Of a DNA stretch of 64,000 nt, positions 12,230-21,691 are shown in pieces. Both the position numbers and the translations under genes were made by a program. The DNA is from Brachypodium distachyon (taxonomy: Eukaryota; Streptophyta; Magnoliopsida; Poales; Poaceae). Within the stretch, counting starts at the first letter, position 1, and each line of letters starts with the position of its first letter. The stretch spans positions 35,774,150-35,838,149 of the forward strand of contig NC_016134.3 of the NCBI RefSeq assembly GCF_000005505.3, given 5' to 3'. The notes beneath the pieces are model-generated. The model was not told the origin of the DNA. It did not search any database and worked only from the letters and a program-made list of their open reading frames with translations.

Positions 12230-12665
12230 TAATATCGTCACTCAACTTGTCAGAAAGTTCATTTCTCGTTCTTCAAAAACAATTCGTACTTTTTTCATCT
12301 CTCAACTTTTAAAACCGGACACTTTAAGTCCTTAAAACTATCCGAAGCGGTTTGTCTAGTCACGTGTCCGGTTTGCACTTAATCCCGTGACCGCCGAGAC
12401 TGTTAAAATTGGCCGTCGTCGTGCTCTGGATCTCGTCCAGGCATTGGTTGTACTTTTCCTCCGTCTACATCATACATATCTTGATTGGAAAAAAAATAAG
12501 TGAAAAAACTATGCGAAAACCAAACAGGTGGTTAGGAAAACCACCTTGGATGGACCGAGAGACTAAAAGTGTCCGGTTTTGAAAATTGAGGGACGAAAAA
12601 AGTACGAAATTTTTTTGAGAGATGAAAAGCGAACTTTCCGACAAGTTGAGGGACGAAAAAAATAC
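12230..12665. mobile_element. Long-TIR fold-back MITE (about 430 bp)
   Basis: Imperfect terminal inverted repeats of roughly 100 bases: the left arm contains CACTCAACTTGTC, CGTACTTTTTTCATC and AAAACCGGACACTT. The right arm contains their complements AAGTGTCCGGTTTT, GAAAAAAGTACG and GACAAGTTGAGG. No coding capacity. Long TIRs suit a Mutator-type MITE, but I could not fix the target duplication, so superfamily and exact ends are uncertain. Confidence 0.7.
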
Positions 12666-13252
12666 TTTTCTCTATATTTAAAGCCAATGGTTTGCTGGAT
12701 CTTTCAGAAAAATATTTTTTGTTTTATTAATCTCTCTATATATATATGTATGTAGCATACTTATTTGATATTGCAAACATTAATATATTTTCTATACACT
12801 TGATCGAACATTAAAAGTTGATTTTATGATAAAATTAGACTATTTTAAAGATACAGATGCGACAAAACCTCGTGTCAATGTTCCCCGTACATACAAATGT
12901 GTCAATTGTTTCCTCTTTATCTGCTATGGTAGCTCGGAATGACCTTGGATCGAACATGTGGTGGACAATTCAAACGCCACTGGGCTGGCTAAGCAATTCA
13001 TTTCGTACAGGCCTGTGTAGCTACTCCTAACTAGCAAGACCTAGCCGAGATCAAATCACAATTAATTAATTGAGACTCCCTGAGTCCCGCTCTTACGTGT
13101 AACAACCTCGTTTGTATTGCACTCCTTTTCAAACTAACGACCTCGATCTCTCTCTATCTCTCATCATCATCTATACAGTTACATTTCAATCAAGTTGTCA
13201 TTACAGGGCAGTTGTTCGTTAATGAGCTAGATCAGCTAGGTAATACGTAGTA
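12666..13252. other. Unassigned AT-rich intergenic DNA
   Basis: Contains a short (TA)n/(CT)n stretch around 12730-12750. No gene or element termini seen. Confidence 0.55.
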
Positions 13253-13365
13253 CTCCCTCTGATCCTAAATTCTTGATTCAAATTTGCCTAAATATGGATG
13301 CATCTATTCTTAAAAAGTGTTTAGATACATGTAATATTTCGATAACAATTTAGGATCGGAGGGAG
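13253..13365. mobile_element. Stowaway-type MITE
   Basis: CTCCCTCTGATCCTAAATTC at the left and TTTAGGATCGGAGGGAG at the right, flanked by TA at 13251-13252 and 13366-13367. 113 bp, non-coding, same subfamily as 9936-10047 and 19862-19978. Confidence 0.92.
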
Positions 13366-14322
13366 TACATACTTAACCAGTTCCTGCAAAAGAAAAGAAG
13401 AAGAAAACTAGCTATAGCGTTCTGTCCTTGCAAGCAAAAGTAAATAAATGGCAGATTTTAGCATACTTCACATAGACAAAATGAAGGATTAAGAAAGGGT
13501 ACTCTTGACTTTTCACATTAGTAATGAAAGCTAAACAAAAGTACGGCGGTCAGAATTCCCCCTCCCCCTCTCGCTCTCTCTCTCTCTCTCCAGCCCACCG
13601 CCGCTCCCAGCGCACCACAGCCACCGACCTCACAGGGTGCACCCGCCCGTCCTCTGAGTACTCCAATGAAGGGGAGGACGAAGAAATTGACGTCTTTTTT
13701 CCTCCATTCATCTAAATTGGAGTAACAACTAATCTGTATCCTTAGATCAAAGAAAACGAAAGGTCCAAATTAATTCTAGGGTATTGTAAAAGAGCTCGCT
13801 CAAATAAATACAATAGATTACTATATGTATGCTCATATATCTTGTAGACATACATGGAGGTGAAGGTGTCAATTGGGATGAAGAGGAAGAAGAATGGGGA
13901 GAAAACGAAATAAGTGAAAATATGCAGGGGCTTAATGCATAAATGGGATGCAAACTGAAAGTAAGGAAAATTGTCAAATGCGCTTAAACATCGGTTTTGG
14001 GTAAACTGAGAAGATTAGTCTGAATTAGAAGTGTGGTTCTGCGAGAAAATTACCGAAAAGTGCGTGGCGGATACTTGATCATTTGAATTTAATTATGTTT
14101 GATCGATTGGCTCGTATAAACAGAGCATGAATAACACGCCGCTGACGACTTAAGCTGAACCCTGTCCGATCAGAATATATGCGATCGTGATTGCCCGGCC
14201 CTCTCGATCCTGAACTAATTAAAGACACTTTGTTTTTCAAACCCAAATTAACTGATCAACTGTCATTGTGAGGATTAACTTGACAAGTTACATTCAGCAT
14301 GTCGATTGGGTTGTCGTGGTGG
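13366..14322. other. Unassigned intergenic DNA with a CT microsatellite
   Basis: A pyrimidine tract with (CT)n lies at about 13570-13591, next to a short open frame (13524-13715) that is Ser-rich and featureless. No gene is supported. Confidence 0.5.
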
Positions 14323-15102
14323 TGTCACGGCAGATGTCATGAGATGGTTTGAGCTGGAGCCGATGGACGATGGTGGATCCGGAGGAGTGATGGTGTAGAG
14401 TAACCACGCACAACTCAGAGAAGACATGGTGTTTACCCAGGTTCGGAACCCTCTTGTAGAGGTAAATCTCCTACTCCTGCTTTGTTCGTATTAGCTGAGA
14501 TAACAGAGAGCTACAATGGTGCTCCTTGAGCTGTGTTCAGAGGAAGAAGAAGAAACCCCTCTCACAGGAGGGGTGAAGCCTCTATTTATAGGCTAGGAAG
14601 GTCACAATGACAAGTGGGGCAAGGAGAAATCCTAACTACCCCACGCCCGCCGGGTGTGCCCATGGTCCCCTCCGGATTGTCCGGGAGGGGACAATGCAGT
14701 TTTGTGCTTTTCGTACTGTGAGGTGGCGCGCATTGTAGCCATGCTCCGGCTCTCGTCACCGTCCTTCTATGGCGCGTCACTATGCAGTCGTCCGACACGG
14801 CGACGTGAGCAACGACTGCTTTTCCGTCATCAAAGGAGCGTAGTTTATTTTAGACCGTGTGATCAGGATAAGACCGTTGGCATATCCCGGCTCCAGCCGA
14901 GAGAAGATAGCTTTTACTTGTCTCGTAGACATTTTTACTTGTCCCGTAGACACATGAGACAAGATAACGACGCCGGCATACTTTTGGTATGCCGGTCTGT
15001 TAGAAAATATGAGTGCCGGTTTATTCACTTATGTCGGCGCTGCTTTTACTTAGCCGGTCATTATGTGTCGTCATGATCCTATCCGGAGTCATTCCTCCGA
15101 CA
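14323..15102 (+). mobile_element. Probable solo LTR (780 bp)
   Basis: Begins TGTCACGGCAG and ends CCTCCGACA, the TG...CA form of an LTR. Inside are TTTACCCAGGTTCGG and a TATA-like CTATTTATAGGC at about 14582-14593, both features I know from long grass Gypsy-class LTRs, in the order expected for the plus strand. There is no internal domain or second LTR nearby, so it is a solo LTR. The flanking five bases (GGTGG and TGGTT) do not match exactly, so ends are approximate. Confidence 0.6.
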
Positions 15103-15691
15103 TGGTTTCTGTTGCCAACCTTTTTCGAGCATTGAGATGAATCAAAATATATCTGAACCTATCTATGCATGGATGCCACTCCAACAAAATTCAACCACGA
15201 AAGTGAAGTACCGTCACGTTTCGAGCGGCCCTTTTCTTTCTTTTTAATTTTTTTTTGAGCTGGATTCGAGCGGCCCTTTTCGTCGCCAATAAATGGCTAG
15301 TAGGCGGACGCGGAACGGATCGAGAAAAGAAGATGGATCAAGCCGGGCAGACTCTTCCATGAGCTAAGCCAAGCATGTAACCTTCGTTCTTGCTGATGTT
15401 AAAATTGTTAAATCAAGTACTTTATCAGCGAGAAGATTTACAGCCTCTTTTGTATTATAGCTAGCGTGCTGAAAATTAAATAAATGGGTGTGCTTACATA
15501 CAGGCCATTGTTTAATTTGTCAACTACTCCATCCGATTCTAAATTCTTGTCATTGTTTTAGTACAAATTTCTCCCATAAAAATAAGTGCTTCTTCCAAAC
15601 TGAATTCACAGGAGCTTTGAGGGGTTTAAAGGAATGACTTGATCCGACAGCGTTGTCAGAGACGGTGAAGAAAAGAGCACGGGGTTTAAAG
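15103..15691. other. Intergenic DNA with a Stowaway end fragment
   Basis: At about 15526-15600 there is one end of a Stowaway element (CTACTCCATCCGATTCTAAA) resembling the 43578 copy, without a matching right end. Otherwise nothing recognised. Confidence 0.5.
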
Positions 15692-16124
15692 AGTAAGTTT
15701 CACAAAACCACAACTCGAATTTCACGGACTCACACTTAATGTTAATTGTCTCACAAAACCACACTTCTTGAGATAAACTTTCTCAAAGGACCCAAACCGG
15801 ATAGATTAGGGCTTTTGATGGAATTTTTGACAGGTCAGACCCACATGTCATATGACATGGCCATTCGATCCGACCTACTAACCTATTACTATTTTTAATT
15901 TCTTCATTTAACCAACCCGATTCTGTCAAAATAAAGAACGGCTCTGTCGTCTGGCATATGACAGGAGGGTCCCACCTATCGGGAACACGGCCAAACAACC
16001 TAATCTATGAGATTTGAGGTATGCGAGAAATCTCATCCCAAGAAGTGTGATTTTGTGAGACGATTATCGTTAAGTGTGGTTCTGTACAACTTTTGTCACG
16101 AAAAGTGTGGTTTTGTGAGATTTA
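15692..16124. mobile_element. Inverted-repeat MITE, CACAAAACCACAC family, copy 1
   Basis: About 430 bp with imperfect inverted arms of about 100 bases. The left arm has TTTCACAAAACCACAACTCG and TCTCACAAAACCACACTTCT; the right arm has AGAAGTGTGATTTTGTGAGA and CGAAAAGTGTGGTTTTGTGA. Related elements lie at 33135, 33601 and, cut by the window end, 63882. Non-coding. The long TIRs suggest a Mutator-like MITE (inference). Confidence 0.75.
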
Positions 16125-16645
16125 AATTCTTGCACGGCGTTGATCTGACTGTTGGCGGAGAAATAAAAAAGCGTTCTCTACATACATCTCTACGATATTC
16201 GGTTACCCCGGCGGTCTTCCACAACCCTTACTTCCGAATAGAAATGTTTACAGTTTCAACCTTCACGGTGGATCGATGTCTGAACACATGTCCTAGCTGT
16301 AGCTTTCATATGGCTAGCTAGATGATGGAGCTACTTTTCTTTGTACAAAAAACGTGAGATCCAGCGATGGACATGCGGAGCTTGCTTCAATGTGTCAACT
16401 TTAGTTATTTTCGATCGATACGTGTGCAAAGAAGAATGTATGTTGCCAATGCATGTGATCGATCGTACGTCATGCGCGCATGTACTCTCCGATACATACA
16501 TCGATCGATCACTTTAACAGGCTGTTTGCATGCATGCCGCTGGCTTTCAAAGTTCGATCCGTAACGTACGTGCCCATGCATGTGACAGCGGCCTTGCTTT
16601 GTCTTGTCACGATTGGAAGCTTAAGCCGTCGCCTGATTGTTGCTA
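16125..16645. other. Unassigned intergenic DNA
   Basis: Rich in GATCGATC and CATGCATG palindromes, no gene structure and no element termini recognised. Confidence 0.5.
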
Positions 16646-16725
16646 CCTCGGATCCAAAATAAGTATGGCAGTTTTGAATTAGATTTGGTTCAAAACCGAA
16701 ATACTTATTTTGGATCAGAGGGAGT
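16646..16725. mobile_element. Short Stowaway-type MITE
   Basis: CCTCGGATCCAAAATAAGTA and TACTTATTTTGGATCAGAGG are inverted copies around a centre of about 40 bases, with TA at both sides. 80 bp. Confidence 0.75.
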
Positions 16726-16734
16726 ATGTTTAAA

Positions 16735-17263
16735 CAACAATATGCCTTTATTAATTCATAAAAGAAAGCAGTACACTAGATAAATACAAATGGATACGAA
16801 CATGAGCAACAAAGGTTCTAGACAAAATTAAAACCTTTATCATGGTTCTTCGAAATCATCGGCTCTACGTCCATCATTCGCATCTTTACATTCATGCGAT
16901 GACGAAATTGCAGAATATCATCTTTAAATAAGTTGGATTAACCTCGTAGATTTTAAAATCTCACATGAGCACACATCAAAAGGTGAGAAGACACAAAAAG
17001 ATGAGCCGTGATAACCACTGACAACATGAAGTAGGGCACGAGGCCTACACCAATCTTCTAGATGGACATTTCCACCATCAACAACATAAAAACCTAACAA
17101 GAAAAATAACAAAACTAGATGCCAAACATTGATTTGTGGTGTCACCTGTCGCCCAACGCCAGATCGATTGTCAAAGACGAGGGTAAACTCTGGAGATCAA
17201 AACTTTCTTCAAAGACAATAGCTAGGGTTTAGTCTTCTCTTCCTGTGTACAACTTACTCTCTC
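16735..17263 (-). repeat. Dispersed repeat A, copy 2
   Basis: Diverged copy of 8535-9195 in the same orientation, sharing TTTATTAATTCATAAAAGAA, GAAATTGCAGAATAT and ACACCAATCTTCTAGA. A CACTA element is inserted directly at its right edge. Probably a retroelement 3' region (inference). Confidence 0.6.
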
Positions 17264-17266
17264 AGG

Positions 17267-19292
17267 CACTACTACAAAAACGTTTATCAGTAACGGTCAA
17301 AAATGGCTATCAGTATCGGGCAGACCGCCCGCCACTAACTTCTTGCTAGTGATGTGGGGTACATCAGTGGCGGGCGGTTGCCCTGTTGGTGATGATATGC
17401 ACATCAGTGGCGGGCACTGTAGAGACCGACACTGATATCATTTTTGACATTTCAAAAAAAAGCGGGCCACAGCCCACATGCGATAAATCAACAAATCACA
17501 AATCCACAATTTAATCAAACCAATTGATGAATTAATCCACGTCGCATACAACAAATCACAAAAAAAAATCACGCCAGGGCTGCAGTGGCCGGCTCCCGCG
17601 GCGACAGCAGGAAGAGGGAGGGAGCCCGGGTCCGCCAGATCTGGCGGCGGCGAAGTCGGTCCAGACCTGTGAGAGAAAGAGAGTCTGATAGAGAGAGAGA
17701 GAGAGAGAACGAGAGATGGAGATGGAGATAGACGGCTACCTCAGCAGCGGAGTGCTGTGCGGCGTGGGAGGCCAGATCCGGCCGCTACTGAGCCGAGGGA
17801 GGACGGATCCGGTGGCTGCGGGGGGCGGATCCGAAGGCGGCAGGGGCCGGGGCGGCCGGATCCGAAGGAGGCAGAGCCAGGGCGGGCTTCCAGGGCAGCG
17901 GCGGCGGCTGGTGCACCATGGCGGCGTCGGGGACGAGGGAGGCCGCGGGGCCGAGATGGAGGGTGAGCGCAAGAGGGACGGGAGAGAGAATCGAGGAGGG
18001 AGGAGGAGGGAGGGAGAGAGATGTGTTCGGGAGAGAGATGAGGAGGACACAGCGGCAGGGGTTGTGAGATAGAGGAGATGTGGTGGGGATTAGGGTTAGG
18101 GGTAGTTTTTATAGGCCAAAAATTGGGTTGGGCCTCAATCGGGTTGGCCGGGCCTAGAAATAGCATCAGTGGTGAGTTTAAATGTTAAACCCGTCACTGA
18201 TGAGGCTAGACATGATTTTTTTTTGTGTTTTTTATATTCCGTATAATACAAAGTATTTTCCATAACTAAATTGATCAATAAATTATCAATACGGTCTACA
18301 TTCTCTGAAAAATTGATAGGTTTTATTTTGAACCGTATTAATTATAGTTGTTTCACAACATATCTCATTTTTTGCATTTGGAAAATGGGAAATCATTTGA
18401 CATAACCAAACATTTGTAAATCTCTTTGGCAATGTTGTTTGTCATCGCAGGATGCATCTATGTGCAAAAACTGGATACATTATCTTGAACCATGACATAT
18501 AAATGGGCATGACTTTGGACATTTGGTTTTAAACACATAAACATTCATACCTGATAGTCCATGTTGTGAAGAATTATTTGAACAGTGATAAAAAATTCAA
18601 GTTTATCAATTTTCCCAGCAACTAGTATAGATAAGAGGATTCCATGCCAAAGAATTGTCTTTTTTTTTTTACATTTGCTTCATATTTTTTGACTTTTCTG
18701 AAGATGGGGTGAAGTTTGGTTATAACAAAATGGAAAATCATTTTTTATAACCAAAACTTTGAAAACCTCTTGTACATATAGTTTGTCATGACCAGATGCA
18801 CACTTGTGCAAAAATTGGATATTATCATCAACTATGGCATGGAAATGAACTAACCTTTGGTGATTTGGCTTAAAAACTAAAGTTCAACTATGGAAAATTG
18901 ACAAGATTGTACTACATAGGTCAATTTTCGAATGTTACCATATGACATTATTGCTACAACGTGTTAAGAAAGAAAAAAAAAGAATTTAGCAAAAGAATCA
19001 CATTTTTCTGGTTTTTTATGAATTAGTTATGATGTTTTCAATCTTCGAAGGTCTTTAGGGGAATGCCGGCCACTGATGTGTGTTTTGGTGAATTTTGCAA
19101 GTTTATGCATTGGACCGTCCTGCGCCCGTCACTGATGAAGGGTCATCAGTGACAGGCCTTTCTCGCCCGCCACTGACGAGGGTTCATCAGTGACGGACGT
19201 ACCGTGCCCGAAACTGATGAGGGGTCATCAGTAGCGGTCAGGAAAGGCCCGTCATTGATGACTTATCACTTATGTTGTGTTTTGTAGGAGTG
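17267..19292 (+). mobile_element. Non-autonomous CACTA (En/Spm) element
   Basis: The left end CACTACTACAAAAACG and right end (complement CACTCCTACAAAACAC) are CACTA-type TIRs. The 3-bp target duplication AGG is present at 17264-17266 and 19293-19295. Subterminal regions (about 17285-17440 and 19060-19265) carry multiple copies of ATCAGTGGCGGGC/GTCACTGATG, the expected transposase-binding repeats. The interior has a GC- and GA-rich block (17590-18070) and AT-rich filler but no transposase, so any movement would need enzyme from a relative such as the element at 37710. Confidence 0.88.
17590..18075. other. GA- and GC-rich block inside the CACTA element
   Basis: A (GA)n microsatellite at about 17681-17712 runs into a GC-rich stretch open on both strands. 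The translations are Gly/Arg or Pro/Ser low-complexity. The comparable block at 42390-42850 of the coding CACTA element is also GA- and GGAGG-rich, suggesting a retained leader region rather than a gene. Confidence 0.5.
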
Positions 19293-19386
19293 AGGTTACG
19301 ATCGGATTTTTTTTAACTTTTATGCATAACTAAAAGAAATTGGAAAACAGACATCTTAAACTATCGTTTGTATTATACACATCTTA
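19293..19386. other. Short spacer between CACTA and Tourist elements
   Basis: Host sequence next to the CACTA target duplication; nothing else seen. Confidence 0.5.
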
Positions 19387-19689
19387 GGGCCTCTTTGGTT
19401 CATAGGATTGGAAAAATACGGGAATAGGAAAAATAAAGTATTGCTATGTGATGTCCATTTGAACCCTATAAGATTTTGTTTGTCCCAAAGTTTGTTTGAT
19501 TGCACCAAAGGTATTCTACCAAGAGGTTGGAGTGGATGGAAATTTCCTATGAAATGTAGTACAAATGAATCCTTTGAAATAATTCCTATAGTATTCAATC
19601 CTACAAATGAAACGACCAAACGTAGAAAATTTTCCTAAGAATTTCAATCTTTCAAAATTCCTATGAAAAATCCTTAATCAAAGGAGGCC
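19387..19689. mobile_element. Tourist-type MITE (PIF/Harbinger)
   Basis: Starts GGGCCTCTTTGGTTCA and ends with the inverse AATCAAAGGAGGCC. The 3-bp target duplication TTA is seen on both sides (19384-19386 and 19690-19692). 303 bp, non-coding. Confidence 0.88.
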
Positions 19690-19861
19690 TTAATCTCTCC
19701 AAGGATGCATGACACACAATATTACACTCTCAGATATAACATGTCCATATACATATATACCTCTGAATATTTAATTAAATACACCGAACATATATATATC
19801 TGTACGTGTATGTCGATGATATATTTGTGATCTCATATCGTACGTATAAGATAATTAAGTA

Positions 19862-19978
19862 CTCTCTCTGATACTAAATTCTTGACTCAAATTTGCCCAA
19901 ATATGAATGTATCTATTCTTAAAAAGCGTCTAGATACATTTATGTAATATTTTGACAAGAATTTAGAATCGGAGAGAG
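19862..19978. mobile_element. Stowaway-type MITE
   Basis: CTCTCTCTGATACTAAATTC and AATTTAGAATCGGAGAGAG as inverted ends with TA on both sides; interior matches the 13253 copy. Confidence 0.88.
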
Positions 19979-20330
19979 TATATATCATGTATGTGTAGTA
20001 TCCTAGCTTGCAGATAGAGAGCAATATGCCACACGTACCTATTGGAGCTATCTAGCTACGCTGTACTCTCTTGAGCGTATAATGTGCGCGCCCGCCCATA
20101 TATGGCCCATGCATGCATATCGTTCCGTATGTATTTAGATCTGCTGCACGTTTCATGCACGGTGCGTTATGCGTATATGCAATGAAGAACATTTAATTCA
20201 TCAATGAGCCTAGATCAGTAATAATATGGAGAAGTATATATGTACGTACACGCTGAAATCGACTGCGTGGTGTACTGAAGCCACAGCACAGTGGGTCCTA
20301 TCTAGCCTATATAAATTTTACGAACGTTAT
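19979..20330. other. Unassigned intergenic DNA before the 5S remnant
   Basis: AT-rich with many ATATAT and CATGCA motifs; no gene or element recognised. Confidence 0.5.
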
Positions 20331-20366
20331 TGGGTGATATCTTGGGAAGTCCTCGCGTTGCATTTC
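20331..20366 (+). rRNA. Truncated 5S rRNA, 3' end only
   Basis: The 36 bases match the last third of plant 5S rRNA (core CTTGGGAAGTCCTCG and GTTGCAT). The 5' two thirds are missing; the array breaks here against unrelated DNA. A T-rich stretch follows, as after pol III 5S genes. Confidence 0.85.
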
Positions 20367-20668
20367 TTTTTTCTCTTTTTTGGTTGCAACTTTTCGTAAA
20401 ATGGATGTAGCTTCATCATACGGAGTCCGATCGGGATATTCTTGTACTTAAAACGACCGGAACGTGATTTTGATCCAAAAACACATAAGTCCGGACCCAC
20501 TGGGGTTTATGCCGATATTCCAGATGCCTGTCTCTTTTTTTGCGTCCTAAGGTAGCAGAACGAGCGACGGTTTTTTTTTTCCGCGTGGCCACGGCGTGCG
20601 AGCCCTCTCTGGGCGGTGTCGGCGGCGCTCAAAGGGCTCGGTGCCTTCGAGGGAGCGCGCAACATGTC
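20367..20668. other. 5S rDNA non-transcribed spacer
   Basis: It sits between the truncated and the full-length 5S copies. Its first 150 bases reappear after the second copy (20788-20920) with shared landmarks CATACGGAGTCCGATCG, TCTTGTACTTAAAAC and AACACATAAGTCC. The repeat period is thus about 421 bp, a long-unit 5S spacer. Confidence 0.8.
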
Positions 20669-20787
20669 TGATGCGATCATACCAGCACTAAAGCATCGGA
20701 TCCCATCAGAACTCCGAAGTCAAGCGTGATTGGGCGAGAGTAGTATTAGGATGGGTGACTTCCTGGGAAGTTCTCGTGTTGCATTGC
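20669..20787 (+). rRNA. Full-length 5S rRNA copy with substitutions, probably a pseudogene
   Basis: 119 bases aligning over the full length with plant 5S rRNA: ATGCGATCATACCAGCACTA at the start, GGATCCCATCAGAACTCCGA in the middle, GGGCGAGAGTAGTA and GTTGCAT at the end. Compared with the plant consensus as I remember it there are about eight to ten substitutions, several C to T, including the first base. A run of T follows at 20790-20800. The isolated location and the substitutions suggest a degenerating copy; expression cannot be judged from sequence. Confidence 0.88.
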
Positions 20788-20920
20788 TCTTTTATCTTTT
20801 TTGGTTGCCATTTTTCATAAAATGGACGTAGCTTTGTCATACGGAGTCCGATCGAGACGTTCTTGTACTTAAAACAACCGGAATGGGATTTTGATCCCAA
20901 AAACACATAAGTCCAGACCC
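20788..20920. other. Partial second 5S spacer
   Basis: Colinear with 20367-20519, then stops at a Stowaway-like element beginning about 20921. Confidence 0.8.
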
Positions 20921-21031
20921 ACTCCGATCCATATTAGTTGTCAAAATATTACATGTATCTAGACGTTTTTTAGATATATATACATCTATATTTGGGCAAA
21001 TTTAAGACAATTAATATGGATCGGATGGAGT
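20921..21031. mobile_element. Stowaway-type MITE interrupting the 5S spacer
   Basis: ACTCCGATCCATATTAGTTG at the left and CAATTAATATGGATCGGATG at the right are inverted ends. The interior resembles other local copies (TTACATGTATCTAGACG). The left TIR is shortened and the left TA is not clear. Confidence 0.75.
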
Positions 21032-21463
21032 AGTAGATAATATGCAAGTACAGAAGTAAACTTGTGTAGTTGTGTGTTTACATATGTGCACAAATGCGTG
21101 CTGGAGATCAAGTTAGTGAATAGATCATGTATCAGTTTTTTTTAAGTTAGATGATATACCAGATTATGAACTCGAGAGTATGTAAGAACTAAACTGTTTG
21201 CAATGTACCTCTTACTTTGCACTATACATACTCATAAATATAAATTCACTCATTGAGGTTCTGTTTACTTGAATAAAAGAAACATTTGCTAAATAAAGAG
21301 CTTGACATAAATTTTGACAAGCTTCTGATTACCATCTCCAATAGAGTCTATGATAAGTTGTGTGTCAAATTTCCTATACAACTTGTTCGATTTGTAGGAT
21401 TTGAAACCATAGGAATTTATCATATATATATGGACTATGCCTGCCATTCCAAAGAATTTTTTC
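21032..21463. other. Intergenic DNA, left part of a possible older MITE
   Basis: From about 21255 the sequence (GAGGTTCTGTTTACTTGAAT) looks like a MITE end whose partner may lie near 21920-21932 (GTGAATCAAAGTGACCC). If so, the mini-CACTA at 21464 is nested in it. The pairing is imperfect, so this is tentative. Confidence 0.35.
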
Positions 21464-21691
21464 CACTACGCGAGAATACCCCTTCCGGGAATAATCACCG
21501 CCACTGGAAGCCGTTTGGGGCATCCCCGCGCATCACCAGTGGCGGGTACTAGTGTCTTGTATGCACCTTATGTAAGGTGCCACAGGCATCACCAGGATTT
21601 GAACCACCGGTGGCGCAGAGTTAGTGGCAGGTCCGACCCAGCCACTAACCCCGTTTTTGAACCGCCACTAGTGACCTTTTTCGTAGCAGTG
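21464..21691. mobile_element. Mini-CACTA element (228 bp)
   Basis: Left end CACTACGCGAGAATACC; the right end reads CACTGCTACGAAAAAGG on the other strand. Subterminal GCCACTGG/CAGTGGCGGG copies resemble those of the two larger CACTA elements. Flanking trinucleotides are TTC and TTT, close to but not an exact duplication. No coding capacity. Confidence 0.7.

Noticed and set aside
17716..18166. Open frames on both strands in the first CACTA element (up to 141 codons)
   Set aside because: Low-complexity Gly/Arg and Pro/Ser translations from a GA/GC-rich block; no domain, and all frames are open because of base composition.
20331..20920. Explaining the 5S sequence as a Cassandra TRIM LTR
   Set aside because: Two 5S copies in tandem with the same long spacer fit an rDNA array; Cassandra would show one 5S per LTR with TG...CA ends and a primer binding site, which I do not see.
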